From Anaerolineaceae bacterium (lineage in GTDB: Bacteria; Chloroflexota; Anaerolineae; Anaerolineales; Anaerolineaceae): 21,223 bases of DNA. Shown here in pieces: positions 1-7,899 of this stretch; within the stretch, counting starts at the first letter, position 1, and every line of letters starts with the position of its first letter. The stretch spans positions 1 through 21,223 of the forward strand of contig JACZIY010000279.1 of the NCBI GenBank assembly GCA_014860845.1, given 5' to 3'. Position numbers and translations under genes: made by a program. The notes beneath the pieces are model-generated. The model had not been told where the DNA came from. It saw only the letters and a program-made list of their open reading frames with translations, and ran no database searches.

Positions 1-147
1 ACCGAAGCTGAGACAGTCTTAGGACAGAACATCAGCATCAAAGTCGAGAATGGCAAAGTATATATCAATAACTCAGAAGTCATCATCACCGACATCGTCA
101 CCAGCAATGGTGTCATCCACGTGATTGATACAGTACTCCTCCCCTAA
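1..147 (+). CDS. Fasciclin (FAS1) domain protein, C-terminal fragment
   Basis: The open frame runs in from the left edge and stops at TAA 145-147, giving the last 48 residues. The segment shows the alternating beta-strand pattern of the end of a FAS1 domain: a GQ-N-I-x-I-K strand, V-Y-I-N-N, and the closing H2-type motif GVIHVIDTVLLP. FAS1 proteins are usually secreted or surface-anchored adhesion modules; a signal peptide cannot be checked because the 5' end is outside the window. The gene ends at the last residues of the domain, so there is no C-terminal anchor after it. It is followed by a strong hairpin and a fresh promoter, so it is not part of the catabolic cluster downstream. The family call is good; the length and role of the whole protein are unknown. 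Confidence 0.8.
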   Translation, partial: TEAETVLGQNISIKVENGKVYINNSEVIITDIVTSNGVIHVIDTVLLP

Positions 148-186
148 TAAGTGGTAAGTTCGTAAAAACAATATTATTGGTACACC

Positions 187-212
187 AAACTGCCCGTGAA
201 AACGGGCAGTTT
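187..212 (+). terminator. Perfect 11-bp hairpin, probable terminator of the fasciclin gene
   Basis: AAACTGCCCGT (187-197) pairs perfectly with ACGGGCAGTTT (202-212) around a GAAA tetraloop. The stem is GC-rich in the middle, and only a short run of T (210-213) follows. It lies 40 bases after the fasciclin stop and about 100 bases before the next start, which is where a terminator is expected. The A/T ends of the stem would let it work in both directions. Confidence 0.75.
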
Positions 213-235
213 TGGCAATTAGCCCCAAACGGTTC

Positions 236-305
236 TTGAATTCATTCAAATAGAGATTTTTTTATTCTCTTTAAATTTATATAATTAAGTGAAAATAACA
301 AGGAG
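236..305 (+). promoter_or_regulatory. Promoter region and ribosome binding site of the methyltransferase gene
   Basis: A perfect TATAAT lies at 280-285. No good -35 box sits 16-18 bases upstream; that stretch is a T-run (257-263), so the promoter may need an activator. Two inverted repeats lie just upstream: TTGAAT/ATTCAA at 236-241 and 244-249, and AGAGA/TCTCT at 252-256 and 266-270. Either could be an operator. A strong Shine-Dalgarno AAGGAG (300-305) is 7 bases before the ATG at 313. The -10 box and the ribosome site are seen directly; regulation is inferred. Confidence 0.55.
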
Positions 306-312
306 TCGCTAA

Positions 313-1179
313 ATGACAACACGATTAACATCATCGAATGGAGAAGTCTGGATAGGAGAAAATTTACCAACTGTTCTGATCAATGATCAACTCAGGATCA
401 TGGATCAGGATATGGTGATTTTTGAACAATTGCAAAAACAAGATGTGAGTCGATTATTGGAAATTGCTCAAGGCGGGCAGGCTGCAGGTCTGGATATGGT
501 GGATATTCTGATATTTCATCAGGATCTGGACGAGGTGGAGTTACTACCAAGAATCGCTTACGCAGTTAAGAAAGAAGTGGGTTGTCCGATTGCCTTGGAT
601 TCGCGTAATGTCGAAGCACTTTCAGCAGCTTTGGAGGCAATTTTTCCAGATAAGGCATTAATCAATTCGGTTTCTGCAGAAAAAGAAGTATTAGAAGCAA
701 TTTTACCGGTTGCCAAAAAGTTTGGTGCTGCCATGGTAGGCATGCCGATCGGGGATACCTATGGATTACCCAAAGTGGTCGAGGAAAGGGTGTTCGAAGC
801 ACAGGTCATCATCGAAGCCTGTGAAGGCATTGGTATCCCCAAAGAAGATCTGGTCATGGATGGGATTTGCCTGGCTTCGTCAGCAGAACCCGATACATTT
901 GAAGTTACATTGCAAACACTCAAAATATTTCAAGAAGAATTAGAGGTAGCCACCATATTGGGGATTGGCAATGCTGGTTTTGGGATGCCGGATCAGACTG
1001 TGCTGGACCTGGCTTTCCTGATTGGTGCCATTCCCTGGGGTCTGCATTCGGCCATTGTCAATCCAACGACTCAGGGATTGGTGAAGACCGTTCGTGCTAT
1101 GGATTTCTTAATGAATCATGATCCAGGTGGTAAACGCTATATCAATTGGTGGAGATCTTTAAGAAAAATATCCCCTTAA
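313..1179 (+). CDS. Methyltetrahydrofolate:corrinoid methyltransferase (MeTr, pterin-binding family)
   Basis: A 288-residue TIM-barrel protein of the pterin-binding (DHPS-like) family, the usual size for MtgA/AcsE-type methyltransferases. These pass a methyl group between a corrinoid protein and tetrahydrofolate in the cytoplasm. Visible family landmarks are CPIALDSRN (residues 91-99, with the pterin-contacting Asp96), INSVSAE (117-123, Asn118), VMDGICLAS (181-189, Asp183) and GIGNAGFGMP (217-226, Asn220), which matches the usual GxSNxSFGLP. The start is fixed by AAGGAG seven bases upstream. The gene is monocistronic: a promoter precedes it and a 194-base gap with new promoters follows. No corrinoid protein is encoded nearby; the UroD-fold protein at 13047 could be a distant partner. 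MeTr family membership is firm; the methyl donor is unknown. Confidence 0.85.
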   Translation: MTTRLTSSNGEVWIGENLPTVLINDQLRIMDQDMVIFEQLQKQDVSRLLEIAQGGQAAGLDMVDILIFHQDLDEVELLPRIAYAVKKEVGCPIALDSRNVEALSAALEAIFPDKALINSVSAEKEVLEAILPVAKKFGAAMVGMPIGDTYGLPKVVEERVFEAQVIIEACEGIGIPKEDLVMDGICLASSAEPDTFEVTLQTLKIFQEELEVATILGIGNAGFGMPDQTVLDLAFLIGAIPWGLHSAIVNPTTQGLVKTVRAMDFLMNHDPGGKRYINWWRSLRKISP

Positions 1180-1207
1180 ATCAGTCAATTCATTACCTTA
1201 AAATTAG

Positions 1208-1260
1208 TTGAATTTCAGTCAAGTTTATGTTAAACTTTACATTGTAAAGTAAGACTTTAC
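1208..1260 (+). promoter_or_regulatory. Promoter overlapped by an operator-like inverted repeat
   Basis: A promoter-like pair, TTGAAT (1208-1213) and TAAACT (1231-1236) with a 17-base spacer, is overlapped by CTTTAC-ATT-GTAAAG (1235-1249), a perfect 6-bp inverted repeat. A third copy of the half-site, CTTTAC, follows at 1255-1260. The repeat covers the -10 box and expected start point, so a bound protein would repress. The XRE-type regulator encoded just downstream is the natural candidate. The repeats are seen directly; the promoter and regulator assignment are inferred. Confidence 0.5.
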
Positions 1261-1373
1261 AAATTTTCATATATTCTCCTTGTCTGAAGCTTCCAGACTG
1301 GCAGAAAAACAAAATCAAGCAAATTTGTTTGGTTAATTCTTTTTCACATTTTTATAATAAGTTGACGGTTTGA
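1261..1373 (+). promoter_or_regulatory. Second promoter-like element next to the regulator start
   Basis: A perfect TATAAT lies at 1353-1358, with a weak TTGGTT at 1329-1334 (18-base spacer). Transcription from it would begin about 8-10 bases before the ATG at 1374, giving an almost leaderless message. This fits the absence of any Shine-Dalgarno there. Upstream, GTCTG (1282-1286) and CAGAC (1294-1298) form a short hairpin around AAGCTTC. It could separate the two promoters or be another operator. I see no gene in 1180-1373. Confidence 0.45.
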
Positions 1374-1652
1374 ATGATGGTGGATTCATTGGTCGGGCAA
1401 AAATTAAAACAACGTCGTGATGAACTCAATCTCTCATTACGCGCATTGGCTGTTCAGACAGGTCTTTCAGCTGTATTTCTGAGCCAGATCGAGCGCGGAA
1501 AATCTAACCCATCACTCAATTCCTTGCAACGAATTGCAAAAACGCTGGGAGTTCCATTGCATTTTTTCCTGACCAATCAAAAAGATTCAACTATTCGAAA
1601 AGAACTGAACCTGACTGTTTCCAAAGTAAATGATAAAGGAAACCTAGTATGA
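1374..1652 (+). CDS. Short XRE/HTH-3 family transcriptional regulator
   Basis: A 92-residue protein consisting of one XRE-type helix-turn-helix: VGQKLKQRRDELNLS (7-21), LRALAVQTGLS (22-32), the recognition-helix region AVFLSQIERGKSNPS (33-47), then LQRIAKTLGVPLHFF (51-65). The head is typical of the XRE-cupin (PuuR-like) regulators, which continue into a ligand-sensing cupin domain. Here only about 27 residues follow and no cupin is present. The gene overlaps the glycosidase start by four bases (ATGA at 1649-1652). No Shine-Dalgarno precedes ATG 1374 or ATG 1377, but a perfect -10 box lies 15 bases upstream, so start is likely near-leaderless. It probably binds the inverted repeat at 1235-1249 and controls itself and the cluster downstream; this is inference. 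Confidence 0.8.
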   Translation: MMVDSLVGQKLKQRRDELNLSLRALAVQTGLSAVFLSQIERGKSNPSLNSLQRIAKTLGVPLHFFLTNQKDSTIRKELNLTVSKVNDKGNLV

Positions 1653-4093
1653 AACAAAATATTGATTGGAAATCCATCGCTGAGCCGCTGGATGTTACAA
1701 ATGTTTATGCTCCCAGACACTACATCCGAACGTGGTCTGCTTTTGATCGCACCGATACCGGAGTAATATTTCATTGTAGCATGGCGAATGGGGAAGAACT
1801 GGATTACCTTGTGGATGTCATTGATGCGGACGTCTTCCGTATGCGCATGAATCCGCAGGGGATCATTGAATGCGGGTCGGATATGCTGGTAAACTGTGAA
1901 TTTCCTCCAGTACCCTTTTTGGTTCAAGAGCAAAATGATCGGTTGATCGTAACCACCCCACGAATAAGGGTGGAATTTCCGCATAACTGGCAGGTGACAG
2001 CTTTTGATCATCCCGAACCTGGTAAAGGCCATATTTTTTATCAGGAGAGCACGGAAGATCGTGCCTATGGACCCGGATTTGAAGTAGCGCCAACGGGTTT
2101 CGAGGTCTCGGACACTGGAGATTATTTCGTTCGGCAAAGCGTTGCCATTCAACCAGGCGAATCTTTTTATGGGCTGGGTGAGAAATTTACTTCTCTGGAT
2201 AAATGGAAACATGAAATCCCGCTCTGGGCGGTGGATAGCGGTAACGTCAGTACCTCTCGATCTTACAAGAATGTTCCTTTACTGTTATGCAGTGCCGGGT
2301 ATGCGTTATTTATTCATTCTTCCTTCCCGATGTTGTTCCGGTTGGGGAGTGAGTCTTCGGTCAGTTATTCTATTCATTTGCGGGATTCGCAGCTGGATAT
2401 GTTCCTGATTTATGGTCCCACTTACAAACACATACTTCAAAGGTATTCTGAATTAACCGGTTTCGCACCTGTGCCACCGAAATGGTCGTTCGGGTTCTGG
2501 ATCTCCAGGGCTGGTTATCGTTCTCGTCAGGAAGTGGAAGACGTGGTCACAGAAATGCGTCGTCGCGGGTTCCCCTGTGATGTGTTAAGTCTGGATCCGT
2601 GGTGGATGGGAGAAGGTCCCTGGTGTCATTACGAATGGGATGAGAAGCAATTTCCAAAACCGGATGAGATGATGGCATGGATGCGTGAGCAGGGTGTGCG
2701 CACCTGTCTGTGGATACACCCGTATGTGCCTAAGAGTCACCCTCTGTTTGAAGAAGGAAAAGCGCTCGGTGTTTTTGTTAAGGATAAAAATGGGGAAGTT
2801 TGCAGTGTGATGGAAGCTTTCTCAAGTGATTCAGAAGGTCTGGCAGCAGTAGACTTCACCAATCCAGAAGCCTGTCAGTGGTGGCAGGGTAAATTAGAAA
2901 AATTAATTGATCTGGGGGCAGCGGTTTTCAAAACAGATTTTGGTGAACAAGCCCCGATTGATGGTCTTTACCACGATGGCCGCAATGGTCTCGAAATGCA
3001 TAATCTGTATCCATTAATCTATAATCGCACCGCCTTTGAATTAACCAAAAAGAAATTTGGCAGGGGATTGGTGTGGGGGCGTTCGGCTTATGCCGGGTCA
3101 CAACGCTATCCGGTACAGTGGGGTGGGGACAGTTACTCGACCTTGAATCAACTTGCCTGTCAGGTACGGGCGATGCTGGGTTATGGATTATCAGGTGTAC
3201 CCTTCAGCAGCCATGATGTAGGAGGATTTGATTATTCACCCCATTTCTTTGATGATTGTTTCCACGTCGACTTCAATGAGTCCTACAAAGAAGAAGTTAA
3301 AGATTCTTTTCCCAAGGATGAAGTGGTCTACGCGCGCTGGATGCAGGTAGGTGTCTTCTCCTCGCATGTACGTGCTCATGGGAAACAAGCGCGGGAACCC
3401 TGGACGTTTGGAGAAGCAGTGGAACAGATTTCAATGAAATATTTGAAATTACGCTACCGCCTGTTACCCTACATCTATTCTCAAGCCGTTCAATCCACCC
3501 GTACCGGTATACCGATAGCACGTCCGATGGTGCTCGAATTTCAGGAAGATCCCACCACCCAGCATGTCGATCTGCAATATATGTTCGGTGATTGCTTCCT
3601 GGTGGCACCCGTGTTAACCCGTGATGGCCGCACGAAAGTGTATCTTCCCGCCGGTACCTGGGTGGATTACTGGTCGAAAGAAGTGCAGAAGGGTCCGAAA
3701 TGGTTAACCATCGATGTACCATTGGAAACCTTACCCCTGTGGGTGAAGGCTGGCTCCATCATCCCGATGGGACCGGAGATGGATTACGTCAATCAAAAAC
3801 CGATGGATCCTTTAACCATTGAGATCTATCATCCCACTGAGAGTGAAATGATCCTGGTTGAGGATGAAGATTGTGAACCAGTTGAGGTTTCCTACTCGCG
3901 AAATGGAAGCCAGTTGATGGTTGAGATAGGTGCGACCCCAGGAAATGTAGAATTGGTTCTTTTAGGTGAACGGATTCAATCCGCTAGCATGGCTGGAAAA
4001 TCCGTTGAAGTAACGATGGACGCATTTGGATCCCGAGTTTTACTGAATGGACAATCTGGCATGAGCATGGTTCTGGATTTGGAGTCATTATAA
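1649..4093 (+). CDS. Glycoside hydrolase family 31, YicI-type alpha-xylosidase/alpha-glucosidase
   Basis: An 814-residue retaining alpha-glycosidase. An N-terminal beta-sandwich includes FYGLGEKF (173-180), then a (beta/alpha)8 barrel and C-terminal beta domains follow. The nucleophile is Asp430 in VFKTDFGE and the acid/base is Asp494 in PVQWGGDSYS; the spacing is close to that of E. coli YicI (416/482). WCHYEWD and the barrel motif GLSGVPFSSHDVGGF also match the YicI branch, which favours alpha-xylosides, although alpha-glucoside or another glycoside cannot be excluded. No signal peptide is visible, so it acts in the cytoplasm on an imported substrate. It overlaps the regulator by four bases and the hydantoinase by one (TAATG), so it is translated as part of the same unit. 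No sugar-metabolism genes accompany it, which suggests it frees the sugar from a glycosylated heterocycle (inference). Confidence 0.88.
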   Translation: MKQNIDWKSIAEPLDVTNVYAPRHYIRTWSAFDRTDTGVIFHCSMANGEELDYLVDVIDADVFRMRMNPQGIIECGSDMLVNCEFPPVPFLVQEQNDRLIVTTPRIRVEFPHNWQVTAFDHPEPGKGHIFYQESTEDRAYGPGFEVAPTGFEVSDTGDYFVRQSVAIQPGESFYGLGEKFTSLDKWKHEIPLWAVDSGNVSTSRSYKNVPLLLCSAGYALFIHSSFPMLFRLGSESSVSYSIHLRDSQLDMFLIYGPTYKHILQRYSELTGFAPVPPKWSFGFWISRAGYRSRQEVEDVVTEMRRRGFPCDVLSLDPWWMGEGPWCHYEWDEKQFPKPDEMMAWMREQGVRTCLWIHPYVPKSHPLFEEGKALGVFVKDKNGEVCSVMEAFSSDSEGLAAVDFTNPEACQWWQGKLEKLIDLGAAVFKTDFGEQAPIDGLYHDGRNGLEMHNLYPLIYNRTAFELTKKKFGRGLVWGRSAYAGSQRYPVQWGGDSYSTLNQLACQVRAMLGYGLSGVPFSSHDVGGFDYSPHFFDDCFHVDFNESYKEEVKDSFPKDEVVYARWMQVGVFSSHVRAHGKQAREPWTFGEAVEQISMKYLKLRYRLLPYIYSQAVQSTRTGIPIARPMVLEFQEDPTTQHVDLQYMFGDCFLVAPVLTRDGRTKVYLPAGTWVDYWSKEVQKGPKWLTIDVPLETLPLWVKAGSIIPMGPEMDYVNQKPMDPLTIEIYHPTESEMILVEDEDCEPVEVSYSRNGSQLMVEIGATPGNVELVLLGERIQSASMAGKSVEVTMDAFGSRVLLNGQSGMSMVLDLESL

Positions 4094-5475
4094 TGAATGA
4101 GTTTGATCTGGTCATCCACGGTGGTTTACTGGTCAGCGATTCGGGATCACAGATAGCTGACCTGGGTATCAAAGATGGAAAGATTGCAGCTATCGGTTTG
4201 AACTTAACCGGAAAAGAAGTACTGGGCGCCAGTGGCTTACTAGTGATACCGGGTGGGGTTGATCCGCATGTGCATTTGAATATGCCCACGGCCACCACCA
4301 TAACCAGTGAGGATTGGTTTTCCGGCTCATTGGCAGCTGCCCATGGTGGCACCACCACCGTTCTGGATTTTGTGGAACCACTGCCTGGCCAATCTTTGCA
4401 GGAGGCACTGCGGGATCGCAAGGCTGAAGCTGATGGGCAGGCATGGTTGGATTACGGGTTTCATATGACGATTGCGAATGCAAAGCTCATTCCGCAGATC
4501 AAATCCCTCGTTGAACAGGGTGTTTCTTCCTTTAAAATATATACAACCTATGGGGATATGCAATTAACTGATTATGAGATTGTCGCAGTGCTGGATGCTG
4601 TCAAGGCGATCCATGGGATTGTGATGGTGCATGCTGAAAATGACGCAATTGTCCGGCATGCCACCCAGACGCTGGTGAGTGATGGCAATCTGGAACCACG
4701 CTGGCATCCGCACAGCCGCCCAGCGTTGGCAGAGGTGGAAGCTGTTCAAAGAATGATTTATCTGGCGCGCGTTTCGGGTACGAACCTATATCTGGTTCAT
4801 CTTTCCACGGGTGGGGCAGTCAAAGCAGCTGGCAAAGCTTTACGCGATGGCCAAAACCTGGTGGCTGAAACCTGCCCACAATACTTGTTACTCAATCGCG
4901 AGCGCTATCAGGATGAAAATCCTGAAGTGGCAGCTGGTTTTGTATGTTCTCCTCCCTTGAGAAATCCAAATGATCAACAAGCCATCTGGCATGCCTTACG
5001 GCAGCGTACGGTCTTGAGCATCGGCAGCGATCATTGCGCTTTCAACATTCATCCCCAGAAACAGGCAGCCTTGGGAGATTTTCGCAGCATTCCAGGCGGT
5101 ATACCAGGCATTGAAATGCGATACCCGATGATGTATCATTTTGGTGTGAGATCCGGTATGCTCACCCCGGAACAATGGGTTGCTATTTGTAGCACCAATC
5201 CGGCAAAATCCTTTGGCATCTGGCCACAAAAAGGCAGTCTGCTGGTAGGTGCTGATGCCGATCTGGTCTTGTTTGATCCGAACAAAGAATTTTCTGTGAC
5301 AGCCGAGCATTTACATGAAAAAGTGGATTACACACCATATGAAGGATTCGCCCTGATGGGTTTTCCTGTGATGACCATAATTAAGGGAAAGAAATTGATT
5401 GAACACGGTGAATTACGGGCAGAAAAACCAACTGGAAATTATCTAAAATGTGGAACTCCCATCATCCCTGCTTAA
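4093..5475 (+). CDS. hyuA: Dihydropyrimidinase / D-hydantoinase (HyuA-like cyclic amidase)
   Basis: A 460-residue amidohydrolase-superfamily enzyme that opens cyclic ureides (dihydropyrimidines, hydantoins) to N-carbamoyl amino acids. The complete binuclear metal site is present: His59 and His61 in DPHVHLN, the carboxylated Lys148 in SSFKIYTTY, His180 in MVHAEND, His236 in LVHLSTG and Asp313 in GSDHCAFN. Tyr153, in the position of the oxyanion-hole Tyr of the family, is also present. Length is normal. Its start overlaps the glycosidase stop (TAATG). In E. coli a hyuA gene lies with ygeW, ygeX and ygeY; all but ygeX have relatives in this window. Allantoinase or dihydroorotase are less likely because the SFK and GSDHCAFN motifs are of dihydropyrimidinase type. 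The exact ureide is not known. Confidence 0.9.
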   Translation: MNEFDLVIHGGLLVSDSGSQIADLGIKDGKIAAIGLNLTGKEVLGASGLLVIPGGVDPHVHLNMPTATTITSEDWFSGSLAAAHGGTTTVLDFVEPLPGQSLQEALRDRKAEADGQAWLDYGFHMTIANAKLIPQIKSLVEQGVSSFKIYTTYGDMQLTDYEIVAVLDAVKAIHGIVMVHAENDAIVRHATQTLVSDGNLEPRWHPHSRPALAEVEAVQRMIYLARVSGTNLYLVHLSTGGAVKAAGKALRDGQNLVAETCPQYLLLNRERYQDENPEVAAGFVCSPPLRNPNDQQAIWHALRQRTVLSIGSDHCAFNIHPQKQAALGDFRSIPGGIPGIEMRYPMMYHFGVRSGMLTPEQWVAICSTNPAKSFGIWPQKGSLLVGADADLVLFDPNKEFSVTAEHLHEKVDYTPYEGFALMGFPVMTIIKGKKLIEHGELRAEKPTGNYLKCGTPIIPA

Positions 5476-5493
5476 AGGAAAGGAATCATCGCT

Positions 5494-5499
5494 AAAGGA
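5494..5499 (+). promoter_or_regulatory. Ribosome binding site that decides the amidohydrolase start
   Basis: AAAGGA lies 6 bases before ATG 5506 and directly touches the alternative TTG at 5500. The spacing supports ATG 5506 (or ATG 5509) and argues against the TTG. Confidence 0.6.
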
Positions 5500-5505
5500 T
5501 TGGAT

Positions 5506-6840
5506 ATGATGACAAAAAAAGGCTTACTCATTTTTCCGCAATGGCTGGTAACCGCAGCCATGGAAGCTCCAAAACAGGGATTTGGCATTCGGGTTGTGGA
5601 TGACCTGATCGCGGATGTTGCGTCCAAAGCTGATTTGTTGGCCCAATATCCGCAGGATGAAGTCTGGGAGCGACCCGATCAGGTATTAATGCCTACATTT
5701 GTGGATGCCCATACCCATCTATATGGGGTGTTAGCACATGGCATTCCCCTGACCAAAGCCCCGGATGGATTCATGCCATTCCTGGAAGACTTCTGGTGGC
5801 CTTTGGTGGAAGATCAGCTTGATTCCGACCTGGTGAATGCTGCCACGGACTGGAATTGCTCACAGATGCTGCGTTCCGGTGTGACCGCTTTCTATGATTG
5901 CACCGAAGCGCCATATTCCCTGCCTGGTGTACTTACAAAACAGGCAGAGGTGGTGAAAAAGTGGGGATTGCGCGGGATCTTATCCTTTGAAGCGACCGAA
6001 CGGGTCAGCAAAGAAAATGGTGAATTTGGACTGCAGGAGAATCTGGATATGATAGCCTGGGGCAAGCAGGATGGCGGCCTGGTACAGGGGTTGATGTGTT
6101 TCCATACCACTTTTACCTGCTCGGATGAGTTCATTTTGAAAGCCTTTGCCCTGGCGAAAGAACAGGGTGTGTTGACCCATATGCATTGCTCTGAAGGTCA
6201 TTATGAACCCAATGCGATGCTGGTGCGCAATGGATTGCGTACTCTTGAACACTATGATGCCCTGGGAGTGCTGGGACCGGGGATGCTGGTCTCGCAATGC
6301 GTGCAAATCAGCGAGCATGAAATCGAATTGCTGGCAAAGCGTGGCGCGCGTGTGACCAGCATGCCACTCTCGAATTGTGAAGTGGGTGGTGGGATTGCAC
6401 CGTTACCACAGCTTACCTCAGCCGGGGTATCCGTCGGGCTGGGATCTGATGGTTACATCACGGATTTCTTCGAAGTGATGCGTGGTGCCTTCCTGATCCA
6501 CAAGGCTGCCCACACCGATCCACGCGTCATGCCCGCCAACCTGGTGTGGCATCTGGCCACCTTTGGAGGAGCGCAAGCCATGGGTATTGATGAGTTGGGC
6601 TGTGTAAAACCAGGCTGGAAAGCGGATTTCATGTTGCTGAAGCCAACCCTGCCAACTCCACTGAGTGCCCATAATATTTACGAACAATTGTTACTATACT
6701 GTAATGCGTCCCATGTAGATACCGTGTTCGCTGCTGGGAAGGTGAAAAAAGCGAATGGCATGGTGTTGGATGCAGATATCGAAACATTACGAGCGCGATC
6801 ACAACAGGCAGCCGAACGTTTGTGGAAAAAAGCTGCTTGA
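5506..6840 (+). CDS. SsnA-like amidohydrolase (ATZ/TRZ, cog0402 type) with altered active site
   Basis: About 444 residues from ATG 5506, the normal length of cog0402 aminohydrolases that deaminate or dechlorinate N-heterocycles. Metal ligands are in place: His69 and His71 in DAHTHLYG, His227 with Glu230 in HMHCSEG, and Asp315 in GLGSDGYITD. The GSDGY-x2-D-x-FE stretch and the following helix with HK resemble SsnA, a putative aminohydrolase of the E. coli selenium/purine gene region. The oddity is LVSQCVQIS (261-269): the family normally has AHCVHL, and the catalytic His (His228 in Thermotoga Tm0936) is Gln264. The second His of that motif is also Gln, and the HNP/HCP motif reads SMP (285-287). 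Chemistry may differ from ordinary deamination. A separate, more standard paralogue lies at 11749. Confidence 0.8.
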   Translation: MMTKKGLLIFPQWLVTAAMEAPKQGFGIRVVDDLIADVASKADLLAQYPQDEVWERPDQVLMPTFVDAHTHLYGVLAHGIPLTKAPDGFMPFLEDFWWPLVEDQLDSDLVNAATDWNCSQMLRSGVTAFYDCTEAPYSLPGVLTKQAEVVKKWGLRGILSFEATERVSKENGEFGLQENLDMIAWGKQDGGLVQGLMCFHTTFTCSDEFILKAFALAKEQGVLTHMHCSEGHYEPNAMLVRNGLRTLEHYDALGVLGPGMLVSQCVQISEHEIELLAKRGARVTSMPLSNCEVGGGIAPLPQLTSAGVSVGLGSDGYITDFFEVMRGAFLIHKAAHTDPRVMPANLVWHLATFGGAQAMGIDELGCVKPGWKADFMLLKPTLPTPLSAHNIYEQLLLYCNASHVDTVFAAGKVKKANGMVLDADIETLRARSQQAAERLWKKAA

Positions 6841-6864
6841 TTTAATTTCTGACAAAGGAACATT

Positions 6865-7881
6865 ATGAGAACTGGACCTGAAGCAAATGAGATGAAAGAA
6901 CGCTATGAAAGCGACATTCTGGCGGAATTCTTCCGCCGCATGACATTGGTACGCGAATTTGAATTACGAGCGATTGAAGAACGCCGTGGGGGATTGATCC
7001 CTGGTTTTATCCACTCATGTGTCGGTCAGGAAGCGACCGCAGTGGGTGCTTGCATGGCATTGAGCCGGGAAGATGTGATCACAAGTACCCATCGCGGGCA
7101 TGGTCATTTGATCGGCAAAGGTGGCGATCCCAAATATATGATGGCAGAACTGGCTGCCCGCAGTCCCGGATACTGCAACGGTCGCGGTGGCTCACTGCAT
7201 ATCGCTGATTTTGAGTTAGGCATTCTGGGTGCCAATGGTATTGTGGGTGGTGGTTTTCCCATGGCAACCGGTGCTGCTTTAGGTTTTCAGATGCGAAAAG
7301 AAAAACGGGTAGCACTGGCGTTCTTTGGCGATGGAGCTACCAATGAAGGTTCGTTCCATGAAGCTGCCAATCAGGCGGGTGTCTGGAAATTGCCGGTGAT
7401 TTTCTTCCTGGAAAACAATCTGTATGGCGAAGGAACTGCCATGAGGCGTTGTACACCGATTGAAGATCTGGCAATCCGGGCTCAGGGATATGGGTTCCCG
7501 GGTGTGATTGTGGAAGGGATGGATATACTGGCGGTCTACGAAGCAGTTCGTGAAGCTCGCGAACGCGCCATTGCCGGAGAAGGCCCTACCATGATCGAAG
7601 CCAAAACCTATCGGTATCGTGGTCACTATGAAGGTGATCCTCAGGTTTACCGTACGCAGGAGGAAATTCAATCCTGGCAGCGTAAGGATGCGATCGTGCG
7701 CTTCCGAGCAAAACTGGTGGATTCCGGTTTATTTGACGATGGCGATCTGGAAGAAATCCAGGGCTCAGTGATTGAACAATTGGATGAAGCGGTCGCATTT
7801 GCAGCTTCCGCCGAAAAACCTGCTGTCGAAGATGCACTGGCAGGCGTTTATGCAGATACCCACAACGGTCTGGTATTTTAG
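6865..7881 (+). CDS. Thiamine-diphosphate dehydrogenase E1 component, alpha subunit (pyruvate/acetoin type)
   Basis: A 338-residue E1-alpha subunit of a 2-oxoacid or acetoin dehydrogenase complex. The thiamine diphosphate motif is complete: GDGATNEG (155-162) to the pair Asn184-Asn185 in FLENNLYGEG. GRGGSLHIAD (106-115) is the usual substrate-channel motif. YRYRGHYEGDP (249-259) is closer to acetoin-dehydrogenase-type AcoA proteins than to pyruvate dehydrogenases, where this reads GHSMSDP. AAAGGAA lies four bases before ATG 6865. It starts a three-gene E1alpha-E1beta-E2 block. The real substrate could be pyruvate, acetoin or a pathway-specific 2-oxo compound; sequence reading alone cannot settle this. 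Confidence 0.87.
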   Translation: MRTGPEANEMKERYESDILAEFFRRMTLVREFELRAIEERRGGLIPGFIHSCVGQEATAVGACMALSREDVITSTHRGHGHLIGKGGDPKYMMAELAARSPGYCNGRGGSLHIADFELGILGANGIVGGGFPMATGAALGFQMRKEKRVALAFFGDGATNEGSFHEAANQAGVWKLPVIFFLENNLYGEGTAMRRCTPIEDLAIRAQGYGFPGVIVEGMDILAVYEAVREARERAIAGEGPTMIEAKTYRYRGHYEGDPQVYRTQEEIQSWQRKDAIVRFRAKLVDSGLFDDGDLEEIQGSVIEQLDEAVAFAASAEKPAVEDALAGVYADTHNGLVF

Positions 7882-7899
7882 GTAGAAGGCAGGTTTACA

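Noticed and set aside
252..270. AGAGA/TCTCT inverted repeat as a terminator
   Set aside because: The stem is only five weak base pairs around a T-rich loop just before a promoter; it is more likely an operator or chance AT-rich sequence.
1577..2212. A 211-codon open frame on the minus strand across the regulator/glycosidase junction
   Set aside because: It is antisense to the well-supported GH31 gene, has no family motifs and no ribosome site; a shadow of the coding strand.
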